DNA from: Micractinium sp. NFX-FRZ
Lineage: Eukaryota; Chlorophyta; Trebouxiophyceae; Chlorellales; Chlorellaceae
Length of the DNA: 64,000 nucleotides
NCBI GenBank assembly: GCA_029339195.1
Contig: JAPTJF010000150.1
Location: 62,001 to 126,000, forward strand
Direction: 5' to 3'
A model generated the notes under the pieces. That model was not told the origin of the DNA and ran no database searches. It saw only the letters and a program-made list of their open reading frames with translations. This document shows positions 54,901 to 64,000 of this stretch, piece by piece (position 1 is the stretch's first letter; every line of letters starts with the position of its first letter). The position numbers and the translations under genes were made by a program.

Positions 54901-57351
54901 GCAAGGGTGCAAGTGGGGCGTAGGCAGGCAAGCATGCTGGAAGCAGGCAGCACGGGGAACGCAGCCAGGCGGGCGTGAGCGGCGCAGTGCCACAGCATGG
55001 CCATGGCGTGCAGGCAGTGCCAGCGTCTGCGCCCGGGCATCAGGGGAGCACACACCTACTGCCACTGCAGCCTCGGGCGTCGACACGGCGTGGGGCCAGG
55101 CGCTGGGCAGCAGCAGGGTGTCGCCGGGTCCCACCGAGATCCGCACCAGCCCAGCCAGGCGGTCGCCCAGCCAGACAGAGGCCTGCGAGGAAAGAACGGC
55201 AAGGTGGGCAGGGTCAGTTGGGAGAGACGGGGGCGGGGCAGCACGGCATGCACGCTGCGCCAGTGGTGCTGCGTGGGCGGCGCTCCCCCCCGCTCACCCT
55301 CCGCCTGCCGCCTCTGCACCCCTGCCCGCCCGCCCGCCATGCCAGCCCCACCTGCTTGCCGCTGCTGCTCCACTCCTCAAAGGCAGCGAGGTTGCTCTGT
55401 GTGGGCGGCGCTGCCAGGAACACCTTGCGCCCCTTGATCACGTGGTACCACACTGCAGTACCACAGTACCAAAGTCAGGATGACATGTTAGAAGACGCGT
55501 GTGGTTTGGCCTCTGCAAGAGGTGCTGCCTGGAGTACCGTGTGCCGCTGACGACATGGAAACACGCTGTGATACTGTAGCGAGCCCCGCGCAGACACAGA
55601 GACACACTGAGCACGCTCACAAGGTCGTGAAGAGCAGAGAAGGTGCACAGGCATGGGGACCAATGCAGGGTGGGATGCGAGGAGCGCCTCCGAGCGCAGC
55701 ACGCACTGCAAGTGTGGGTGATTCCCCACATTTTGGCAGCTAGGGCAAGGGCTGGGCCCTCCACAGGGGCTGCTCGGCAGAGGGCCGGCAGAGGCGGGCG
55801 GGCGGGCAGCTATGGGCGCACCTGCGCTGCCTCCCATGTCGACATGCCAGTCGGTGTACACACCCGCAGGGCCTGCAGGCACAAGGACGGATGTCATCTG
55901 AGTGCGGTGCATGCCGGGCAGGGCAGAAGCCCCAACTCATGAGGTAGGTACCACAACAGTCGGGGCCCCCGTGCAAGGGCAGAGGCACCGGGCACTGGCA
56001 CACGCACTGGTGCTGGCTGCCGGCACGGCAAGAGTGGACATACTTCGAAACCCATCCCCTTGCTGCTCCATGGGGCCCCACCTACACATTCATTCACACA
56101 CTCGCTCACTCACCAAGCAGTGCATACAGCAGGGTTTCGGGGCGCTGGAGCTCCACGGCACCGCCCTCTGCCGTGGCTCCCTGTGCCTCCTCCTCTCCCT
56201 CGTCCTCCTCCCCTGGCCAGACTTGCGACACCAGCTCCACTTGCTCCACTGCTGTGGGTGGTGAGATGGCGTACTGCGGCGGGGAGGAGGAAGACAAGCA
56301 GGGGGAACAAGTGAGCCCCGGCAGCAGAGCCCCGAGCGCTGCGCATGCCGTACCGCAATGTGCAGCAAAGTGGCGTGCAGCGGCAGGGAGGAGCAGGGGT
56401 TAGAGAAGGGGTGAGCTGAGCAGCAGGCAGCACACACAGGCTCTGATTGCAGCAGGCAGGAAGCTTTACCGAAACTCATCTTGAGGCAGCACAGCAGCGG
56501 CAGGGGCATGGAAGCAGCAGCGAGCAGGGACAGCAGCAGAGGCAGGAAAGCAGCAGCAAAAGCAGCAGCAGAGGCAGTGATAGGGGCGCGGAAGCAACGG
56601 CACCAGCACGTGCAGACAGCGGCAGCAACTGCCGTTCAGCGGTGGCATGCAGGCAGGCACATTTGCTGTTGGCCTGCCTCCACACCTCGAGCGGGGTGCC
56701 AGCCAGGGAGAGGGACACCACATTCAGCAGCCGCCCCGGCTGGGCGACTCCATCCGGCTGCTGCTGCCGCTGCCCCGCTGCCGTCTGCTGCTGCTGGAGG
56801 TAGTCTGCCAGCTGTCCCAGCGTCATCCGGGGGCCGCTGCCCTGTGTGGCAACATCAATGGTCGGCACCGGCATGTCGGGACCTAGCACCGCCACCAGCC
56901 CCGCCGGCGTCAGCTGCTCTGCCGGCGGCAGCTGCAGCCCCAGCGCGGCGCGCGTGGCGGCGGCACCGCCCGGCCCGCCTGCCCCTGCAGGCACCAGCAG
57001 CGGCTGGCGTAGGCCGGCTGCCACTAGAGCCGCTGTGCTGAGCTCCCTGGGGTGGGCGGCAGGCGGGAGCGGCTGTGCGGGGGCCAGGTGCTCGACACGC
57101 CGGCAGAGCAGCGGGATGTCCAGCCGCCGAGCTGTGGAACCGCTGCCACCCCGGCCCTCCTGCTCCCCTTCGCTGTCCTCACTCCCCAGCAGCTCGTCGA
57201 GCAGGGGATGCTCATCCACCAGAGGCCGTTTGTGGGCGGATCGCGGGCGCAGCTGGCGGCGGGTGCTGCCGCCGCCGCCGCTGCCGCCGCTGGCTGTCTG
57301 CTGATCCCTCGGCGACTGCTGATCCGATTCCCCTGGCTTGGATTTCCGCAT
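51977..57351 (-). CDS. JmjC histone lysine demethylase, KDM2/KDM7 type
   Basis: Ten exons (56686-57351, 56114-56273, 55822-55872, 55352-55452, 55056-55182, 54779-54867, 54519-54571, 54067-54209, 52310-53685, 51977-52030) keep phase and give 939 residues. The N-terminus is basic and Ala/Gly-rich. The JmjC core starts [15 protein letters not shown] and continues [20 protein letters not shown], with Fe(II) ligands His and Asp in HVD and a Lys after VWYHVI for 2-oxoglutarate. It continues [20 protein letters not shown] and [17 protein letters not shown] (third ligand His), then [17 protein letters not shown]. This order is that of KDM2/PHF8 enzymes, which demethylate histone H3 lysines. I see no PHD, CXXC or F-box domain. 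The large exon 9 is low-complexity with an acidic Ser-rich NLS-like stretch. The short last exon is my choice; exon 9 could also splice in phase to 51926. Confidence 0.9.
52119..52147 (-). repeat. Copy of the JmjC exon 9 donor edge
   Basis: CTTGTGAAGCGGGAG(C/G)ACGAGCTGC(C/T)GGTGAG occurs both at the true donor (exon end 52310) and 187 bp into the intron (equivalent end 52123). Confidence 0.88.
54285..54307 (-). repeat. Copy of the JmjC exon 8 acceptor-side sequence
   Basis: GTGCGTGCGACACGGGCAGC (minus) resembles GTGCGTGCGGCACGGGCTGC of exon 8 (54182-54201), 105 bp upstream in the intron. Confidence 0.65.
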
Positions 57352-57762
57352 GTTGGGAGGCTGCTATACAATTCAGGCGCTGGGAACTGCGTGATTGCAC
57401 ATGTAGGTGGCGCGGTGCTTCACCTGCAGCGCTCAGGGACTGCTGCCTAGATGGTCCGCATTATTGGCGTTCCCGGATGGCGTCCTGAGCTGCTGTAGCC
57501 AGGGATGGCACAAGGAGCAGGGTGTGGAGCGCCCAAGGGCTCTGCGTCGATGGAGTGCTGTCTTGCGTTGCTCTAATCACTGGCAGTCCATGTGAGTCTG
57601 GCTGAGCCGCAGGACACGGTCTTGCCGTTGTTGTTGTCCTGCCAGCAAGGCGGCCGAGGAAAACCCTTCCTGAGCACAGTTTGCGTCATTTCCGGCGCTC
57701 TCTGCCAGCACACCGTGATCACAATGCAGCCAATACACAGCCAATGCAGCCTTCACCGCTAC
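57352..57762. other. Divergent promoter region
   Basis: About 410 bp between the JmjC start (minus) and the next gene (plus). The plus-strand frame stays open from an ATG at 57592, so the downstream gene could begin there instead. Confidence 0.5.
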
Positions 57763-59127
57763 ATGGGGAAGAAGACAGCTCCCGCCAGGCAGGAGCAGGG
57801 CAACGCCCAGGCGGAGCAGCAGCCTGAAGTGAAAGAAGCGAGGACCAAGCGGCGCGGCGGAAGCAGCCTCGTTGCCGCACTGAACTCGCAGCTTGTCCGT
57901 GGCGGCAGCAGTGGCGGCGGCAGCGGTGGCGGGAGCACTGGCGGCTGTGCGGCGGCAGCTCCAGCAGTGCAAGTGCCAGCCCAGCAGCGTGGCACACCTC
58001 TCAGTGAGCTGCCTGGGAATACTGGCGGACGAGCAGCCGCAGCATCAGCCGCAGCACAGCAGCAGGCCGAGGGGCAGTCGAACATCGCAGCGCCGCTGCC
58101 CCCGCCGCTGCCTGGGCAGGAGCAGGCCCAGACCCTCCCAGAGCAGCCACCGCAGCAGCGGCAGCGGCAACAGGCGGGGCTGCAACAGCAACAGCAGCGG
58201 CCGCAAGCCGAGCACCAAGCCGGCTGGGAGGCGCCACCCTCCAGGCAGCACCTGCAGCAGGCACAGCCAGCAAGCCCAAATGCCGCCGCTGCCGCAGCCG
58301 CTGCTGCTGCTGGGCTGCAGGCATGCCCGCTGTGTGGGCTGCTCCTGCCGCCAGGTCAGCAGCTGCAGCAGCATGTGGAGGCTGAGCTGGAGCTGATGGA
58401 GCGGGAGGATGCTGGGGGCGGGTGGGAGGAGGAGGATCAGGAGCAGGATGCCAGAGATGGATGGAGTGGCAGGGGCCAGGGCGGGGCACAAGACGTGCGG
58501 CAGCAGCAGCAGCAGCAGCCACAGCAGCCAGCACGGTGTGTGCAACAGCACCCACAGCAGCAGCAGGCACAGTATGCGCAGCAGCAGCACCCACAGCAGC
58601 AGCAGGCACGGTACGCCCAGCAGCAGCACCCACAGCAGCAGCAGGCACGGTATGCGCAGCAGCAGCAGCCACAGCAGCAGCAGGCATGGTACGCAGAGCC
58701 ACAGCAGCACACACAGCAGCAGCAGGCACGGTACGCACAGCAGCAGCACCCACAGCAGCAGCAGGCACGGTATGCGCAACAGCACCCGCAGCAGCAGCAG
58801 GCACGGTATGCACAGCCACAGCAGGCACAGCAGCAGCAGCGGGTGCAGCCGCCCACTGAGCAGTGGCAGCAGCAGGCGCAACCAGCACGGCAGCAGCACC
58901 CGCAGCGGCAGCAACCGGGCCGGCCCCACCCGCAGCCTCCCCGGGTGCTGGTGCTGGGCGGGGCGCCAGCGGTGACAGCACCCACCGACCGGCGCAAGCT
59001 GCAACAGCTGCAGCGGCAGCGCCTGCTGCCTGCCAAGCGGCGGCCAACCGCCACCACCTTTGACTTTTTTCATGACGGCAGCGGAGCCTGGGTGAGGGTG
59101 GAGGAGCTGAGGGGCTGGCTAGCATGA
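57763..59127 (+). CDS. Gln-rich repeat protein with a CPLCG zinc-finger-like motif
   Basis: A single open exon of 454 residues from this ATG (MGKKTAPARQEQ), which gives a Lys-rich start; the frame is also open from 57592. About residue 185 it has ACPLCGLLLPPGQQLQQHVE, like the first half of a Rad18/UBZ-type finger (CxxC then H), but the fourth ligand Cys is replaced by Glu-Leu. An acidic stretch follows, then seven imperfect copies of a 13-residue unit around HPQQQQARYAQQQ (58540-58830). The C-terminus looks conserved: RVLVLGGAP, DRRKLQQLQRQRLLPAKRRP, then FDFFHDGSGAWVRVEELRGW. I do not recognise the family; a nuclear role is a guess from composition. Confidence 0.65.
   Translation: MGKKTAPARQEQGNAQAEQQPEVKEARTKRRGGSSLVAALNSQLVRGGSSGGGSGGGSTGGCAAAAPAVQVPAQQRGTPLSELPGNTGGRAAAASAAAQQQAEGQSNIAAPLPPPLPGQEQAQTLPEQPPQQRQRQQAGLQQQQQRPQAEHQAGWEAPPSRQHLQQAQPASPNAAAAAAAAAAGLQACPLCGLLLPPGQQLQQHVEAELELMEREDAGGGWEEEDQEQDARDGWSGRGQGGAQDVRQQQQQQPQQPARCVQQHPQQQQAQYAQQQHPQQQQARYAQQQHPQQQQARYAQQQQPQQQQAWYAEPQQHTQQQQARYAQQQHPQQQQARYAQQHPQQQQARYAQPQQAQQQQRVQPPTEQWQQQAQPARQQHPQRQQPGRPHPQPPRVLVLGGAPAVTAPTDRRKLQQLQRQRLLPAKRRPTATTFDFFHDGSGAWVRVEELRGWLA
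58540..58830 (+). repeat. Coding minisatellite, ~39 bp unit
   Basis: Repeats of CACCCACAGCAGCAGCAGGC followed by ACGGTA(C/T)GC(G/C)CAGCAGCAG encode HPQQQQARYAQQQ. Units vary by whole codons, so the frame is kept. Confidence 0.9.
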
Positions 59128-59901
59128 ACAGGGGCAGGGGGTGGTGAGCAGCCCAGCAGGAGGAGGGCACAAACAACGGGGCAACAGGGGGGCGGGATGG
59201 GGCAAAAGAAAGACCGCATGAGCGTGCCATGCGGCCGTTTCTGCTGCCTGCAGCCAGCAATCGCCGTGCCGTTTGCACCCCTGTGGCGGCACGCCGTTGC
59301 AGCCAAGGCAGCGTCCGATGATGCGCCCACTGCTTTGCGCTGTTGCGCCCACTGATTAATCTGCACGCACTTCCCCCCCACCTGTGTGCCTGCCATGTGC
59401 GGTGGGTGCAGTGCTGCAGGCACGGGTACCCTTGAGGTCGGAAAGCGACACTTTGGAAGGCTGCCAAGGCTGGCTGACGCACCCCAACTCCCCTTGTCTG
59501 TGACTGGCAACTTTGCATTCTTCATCCACTGCAGGCAGGGGATGACATTGGGCTGGAGGGCGGCGACGTCGGCCTGAAGTGGGAGGGGATGGGCACCACC
59601 GAGTTTTGAGCTCCGCCCAGAAGGCAGCCGCAGCAAACGCCGTCACCACAGCCAAACTGGCGGCAAAGTGCAGGGCCGCACACGACTGTTTTGCTGTGCT
59701 GGCTTTACATGTAACCCTATCACTCGAAATGATAAGAGCAGGTCCCACCTGCCCCACCAGCTGCTGCCACCGCAGTATGTGCTCTAGATGTGGCAGAGCG
59801 AGATTGTGCCAAGCAGGCGGTGTTTCAATGGGCATGACATGGATTGTGGGGTTGAGGGGTGCCGTGCACGCGAAGTAAGAGCGCACACATGGAAAGTAGC
59901 A
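59128..59901. other. Space between convergent genes
   Basis: No exon supported. The main feature is the palindromic poly(A) motif at 59705-59714. Confidence 0.5.
59705..59714. terminator. Palindromic TTACATGTAA, possible shared poly(A) signal
   Basis: TGTAA on both strands, overlapping by design of the palindrome. It lies 193 bp past the minus-strand F-box/LRR stop and 578 bp past the plus-strand Gln-rich gene stop. Confidence 0.5.
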
Positions 59902-62299
59902 TCAGTCACACCCCAGCCTTATGATGTGGCTACCTTCAACCTGAATTTCAAGCTCTGGCAGCTGGCGGGTGAGTTGCACAAGGGCAGAGAAGCGGGCACA
60001 TGTTGCCGTGAGGTTCAGCTGCCGCAGGCGCGGCAGGCGTGCCAGCACAGCCACGTCACGAGCCTGTAAGACCAGGTCCTCGTTGGCGGCCAAGTCCAAC
60101 CTCGTCAAGCCCGTGGCGGCCGCCAGGGCAGCTGGCACGCCCATTAAAGAGTTTAGCGACATTGGATTCAGGCGCTCAAGGCCTGCAGCAAGTTGATTGG
60201 AAGGGTGAGAGCGTACTGGGTTGGGATGCACCTTGCCATCGCAAAACAAGCACCAGCGGCAGCATGGCGTCAGTGCACACACACAGCACATCACATGCAG
60301 TCAGCCCCCCACAGAGGCAAGCGCACAACTCGTCAGCCCCAAGGTTGGCCACAAGGGCAAAAACAAACATTTGCCACAAAACCTTCTGCCATACACGTGA
60401 TCAGCGTCGCTCAGAGGGCACGTTGAGAGGGCGCCGCAGGGCTAGGCGGAGCGTGGGCTGCAAGCGCACCTGTCCCAAGGTACAGCCCTTCAGGCAGTTC
60501 GGTGAGAAAGTTATCAGGCAGGCCAATCTCGCGCAGGCCTTGGAAGCCCAACAGGCACGCTGGCAGCTCCCCTGCGTCTTCCACGTCCAAGCTGTGGTCC
60601 AAGGTTAGGCTGGCCAGCTGCGGCGCCTGCTCCAGCAGCGCATCCAGCGAGGCGCCAATGCCGCTGTCGGCAAACCCCTGGCACTGACTCAGCTTCAGGC
60701 GTGTCAGGCTGGCCAGTTGGGGGCAGTCACGGAGCGCAGCCGGCGCCAGGATGCCGCTGCAGAGCTCGAGGGCGCGCAGCGGCACGTGCGGTGGCAGCAT
60801 GGCGGCCAGCAGCGGCACATGTGAAGCCAGCCCTGCGAGGTTTGTAAGTACCACTGTGCCCTCCACTGCCTGTGAAGAAGCTGAGGATGCGCTGTCACCA
60901 CCGCCGCTGGCGCCAGTGGGGCAATCCGCGGGCGACACGCTCACATCGCACCGAATCAGTTGGCCCGGTGCGCCTTCAACCTGATTGCGGCAGAGGCGGC
61001 AGGGTTTGGGGATCTAATGGTTATCCCACACGCCAAGCACATCAGCAGTCAGCACAGCGCATCAAGGCAGGCAGACTTGTAGGCCATAGAGCAAGGGCAA
61101 GGCGACGAGCACACCATGGCGCACAGCAGCCACGCAAGCACGCCCGGCTTGCGCCCGCACTGCACGCAAGCATGCAGCGGCGCGCCTCACCTGCACCCGT
61201 CTGGCCGCAGACGAGAATGTGCACTTGCTCAGCTGTCCAAACGCTGCTGGCGCTGGCAGCACGAGAGATTCTACCATATCTCCCGGCAGTTCCATGAGTA
61301 CCAGCTCTTGCAGCGCGTGCAGGCATGTCAGCTGGGACACGGCCGCGGGGAGCGCATCCGCTCGCACGTGCAGGCAAGTCAGCTGGCGCAGGTGCAGCAG
61401 GGCGCCGCACAGCAGGCCCTCTGGCAGCGGCCCACACTTGATCTGCAAGCTGCGCAGCTTCTGCAGCTGGCGCAGCGCTCCTGGCGTGCTGGGCGGCAGC
61501 TTTTCTGCCGACAGGGTCAGGCGGGTGAGGCGCGTCTGCCGCTGCAGGCAGGGGAGCACCCCCGCGGGCAGCGGTGCTCGCTCCTCGGGCTGGAACTCTA
61601 GCAGCAGCGAGGCCAGCCTGCCGCCGGCGCTGCTGCCGCTCCCGCTGGGCGGCGCTGCCGGCGGCGGCAGGCAGTGCAGCAGGTCTGCCAGCTGCCAGCC
61701 CCACTGGCTGTCGGCGCCGGTCTGCTGTATGCGGTATGCATCGCGCAGGCGCAGGTGCTCCACCAGATGCCCGCAGCGCTGCAGGCGGGCGTGGGTGCTG
61801 GCAAACCAGCCGTCAAATTGGTCCCCAACGCCATAGGCAACGCTGAATGGCACTGCCAGCGCCAGGGACCTCCACAGCTCTGGCTGGGAGTAGAACACGC
61901 GCAGCCAGCTTTTGCACACGAGCGGGATGGAGCACCTGCACGCCGGCACGTGTGAAGAAGAAGGGTGGTCACATTAGTCATGCTGTGATCTGCCTGATAA
62001 CAGCGACACACCGGCAAAAGAACCAGTTGCAGCAGCACATGTGGGTGGGCTGTTCTCTGGGCTGGTGCCGCGGGAAGCATTCAGCGGCAAACGCGGCAGA
62101 GGCAGGTGGAGGCAGAGGCGGGTGGAAGCAGCAGCGGGGCGGAGGCAACGCACCCCTCCGCTCGGCCGGCCTGTGCAAGCACACGTCCCAACAGCAGCTC
62201 GGGGAGGTCGCCGATTGAGGTTTGGTGTTGGGACGTGCCGGCCGACGACTGGAAGTGGGGACGAGGCGCCTTTTGCGCTCCCGCGTGCTGACCCGTCAT
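59902..62299 (-). CDS. F-box / leucine-rich-repeat protein
   Basis: Four exons (62154-62299, 61191-61935, 60470-60980, 59902-60182) keep phase and give 560 residues. The F-box spans the first junction: SIGDLPELLLGRVLAQAGR, then CSIPLVCKSWLRVFYSQPEL and WRSLALAVP. LRRs follow, e.g. RLTRLTLSAEKLPPSTPGAL, RQLTCLHVRADALPAAVSQL, SLTRLKLSQCQGFADSG and GLTRLDLAANEDLVLQARD. The standard reading is an SCF ubiquitin-ligase substrate receptor, with SKP1 binding the F-box and the LRRs choosing the target. The start could be further upstream in frame (to 62455). Exon 4 runs to a TGA with no later splice needed. Confidence 0.88.
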
Positions 62300-64000
62300 T
62301 TCGATGCGGCTTTTGCATGTGGCTAAGCAGGGAATGCAAAGGAAGAGAACCGGAAGACTCCAGGCGCGTGGGGCTGGCAGGTGCTGGCACCATGTTGCCA
62401 GGTGGGCAGCCGCGTTGAGCGGCTCCCTTTGCATATGTCTGCACTGCACAAGCACATCCTGCTGTGTTCAGCCAACACATCTTCCTTTTGTCTATTGTGG
62501 GCGCGCTCAATGCATGACGAATAGATACCGGCAGCCGTTGTTGTTGGCTGTGGCTACAGGCCCTCCTCAGCGCAGCTTTCACGGCCGCCGGGCGCCACCC
62601 CGCTGCTCATTGCAGGATGGAGCGCTAGCGCGTGCACAGCTGCACAAATTTGGCTGCGTTTTGGCGCAGTACAGGAGAGGGAGAGGGCACAGGGGCAGCT
62701 CATCCCAGCTTGCATTGTCACACGTACGTGGTGCACAAGGGGGCCGCGGCCGCAGACTCAGTGAGGGCAGGGGAAGTTGATTGAGGCATGCATTGCTGAG
62801 AAGAGGGAGGACCGTGTGGCAATATGGTTCAGGTTCAGGCAAACAAGCAAACAAGCAAGCAAGCTGTATGGCTGAACAGTGACAAGGCGGCTGGCCGGAT
62901 CGCTATTGCGGTGAACTGGCAACACTCTACCAACAGACAGCGCCCCGCCCTCCCTCATATCCCAGTATGCCGCTGATGTGTCCGCTAACCTTCCCCGCTC
63001 TGAGCTGCTCCGCCTGTGTGAGGGCCGCCCCGACCTCTTTGAAGCCGCAGCAAGCAAGTCGCAATGGAATAAGAAGAAGAAGAAGAAGAAGAATACGCCC
63101 TTGGGCGTGGGTTGAGGAAACCAGCAGAGGTGTGGGCCCCCATGTCGGGGGCCCCCTCCCAATGGAATAAGCACTGCTCCATCAGCAGCTAGACTACTCA
63201 CACTTCACCCGGTGCTGCACATATTCTCGTTGATTCATACCGTGTAGGCCGCCTGCTTTCATGGTTTCATGGTCTGATGCATGCCTCGTCAAACTTTCAG
63301 GGCATGGTTCGTCGTGAAGTTGAGTCCTCTTGGGGACGTTCTTTATGGCATGGATCATGTACTGCTGCACACCCACAGCACACCTGGCGCCGCCGACGCT
63401 CAATTGAGCCTCCGTCTGTGCTCAATGCCAACACCAGTCCGGGAACTCACCTTGCATGCTCAAGGACGCGATCTGTCATGCACAGAGCAAAATTGCAAAG
63501 GAGGGCTAGCAAGCTCGGTGCGCGGGGGCGCAGGCTGTTAACTTGGAGCCAACAAGCTGGCCGCCATCACGACGGCAGCTGCCGCCAGAGGCAACAGCAG
63601 GTGTACTGCGCGGGTAGGCCGTGAAATGCTTTAACGACTGCGCGAACGTTGCTGGCAAGATGTGTGGTGGAGATGGCTAAAATCAATGCGGTGAGGAGTG
63701 CTCTGCCGTGCGCACTGGGGTCTCGCTGGGCGGTCCTTCTCCGTAGCGCCGCAGCGCACTTCAGCCGCGTTCACGTATACCCAGCTAAACATAGCGCCAC
63801 CACTCTTGCGTGCAGCCGGCGGAGCAGTGGAGGCGCGGTGCGGCAGTAGTGGCGGTGACCCTCGCTGCCGTCGCAGCTCTCCAACTGCTCTTCTTCCTGC
63901 CATCAACCCGGAGAGGCCTGCATGGCCTGGCAGTGACACAGCAGTTGCGGGCGACAGGATGGAGTCTCAGCTTCGCAGCAGAGCGAGCGGACACCAGCGT
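62300..64000. other. Right end: no supported gene; possible gene start at the edge
   Basis: Contains an AAG repeat (63070-63092), a CAAG/AAGCAA run (62840-62862) and short ORFs without domains. At 63953 an ATG opens MESQLRSRASGHQR to the window end, in a context that could be a first exon, but 16 codons are too few to judge. Confidence 0.35.

Noticed and set aside
62758..63201. 147-codon minus-strand ORF with a Phe7 run
   Set aside because: The Phe run is the AAG microsatellite read backwards; the rest has no domain or signal.
1..64000. tRNA, rRNA or snRNA genes
   Set aside because: I looked for cloverleaf-type and rRNA-type conserved blocks by eye and saw none; a covariance-model scan could still find a small RNA.

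Overview
This is a GC-rich, intron-dense nuclear window from a green alga, most likely a chlorophyte of the Chlorella/trebouxiophyte kind. That assignment is an inference. It rests on high GC, many short GT..AG introns, Ala/Gln/Gly/Ser-rich low-complexity inserts inside conserved domains, TGTAA-type polyadenylation motifs downstream of many stops, and plant-type protein families. I saw no bacterial operons, rRNA, tRNA or CRISPR. Most ORFs here are shadows, so I built the genes by joining exons at GT..AG sites and checking that reading phase is kept.

Layout. 1-1478 (-): N-terminus of a plastid aspartate kinase. 1784-4829 (-): ESS2/DGCR14 splicing factor. 5406-6551 (-) and 7322-7874 (+): two divergent small secreted Cys-rich proteins. 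8589-10197 (+): F-box protein of FBXO3 type. 11049-13966 (+): Cys-type glutathione S-transferase. 14396-15922 (-): leucine-rich-repeat protein. 16953-21960 (-): RanBPM-like SPRY-LisH-CTLH protein. 23203-24681 (-): secreted Tyr/Gly repeat protein. 27231-33766 (-): PP2C phosphatase with a long tail. 35831-37891 (-): RPRD1/Rtt103-type CID protein. 38179-41017 (+): coiled-coil protein with two C-terminal membrane helices. 41345-42130 (-): 3' end of a LINE-type retroelement with a PHD finger. 42591-44087 (+) and 45060-46662 (+): a Gln-rich unknown and a multi-span membrane protein. 46663-47125: decayed duplicate of the 43.7-44.5 kb segment. 47344-51926 (-): double-GYF Q-rich protein. 51977-57351 (-): KDM2/7-type JmjC demethylase. 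57763-59127 (+): Gln-rich repeat protein. 59902-62299 (-): F-box/LRR protein. 62300-64000: no clear gene.

How the genes relate. There is no operon logic. Several products act in nuclear gene expression (ESS2, the CID protein, the JmjC protein, the GYF protein) or ubiquitin targeting (two F-box proteins and a RanBPM-like CTLH subunit). The JmjC and GYF units lie end to end with a phase-compatible splice between them and may form one transcription unit.

The most unusual pattern spans genes. At 13 exon-intron junctions in 7 genes, the sequence that straddles the splice site is repeated in tandem inside the adjoining intron (spacing about 35-190 bp). Many copies keep the splice dinucleotide and recognisable exon codons. 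I regard this as the best candidate for something undescribed.
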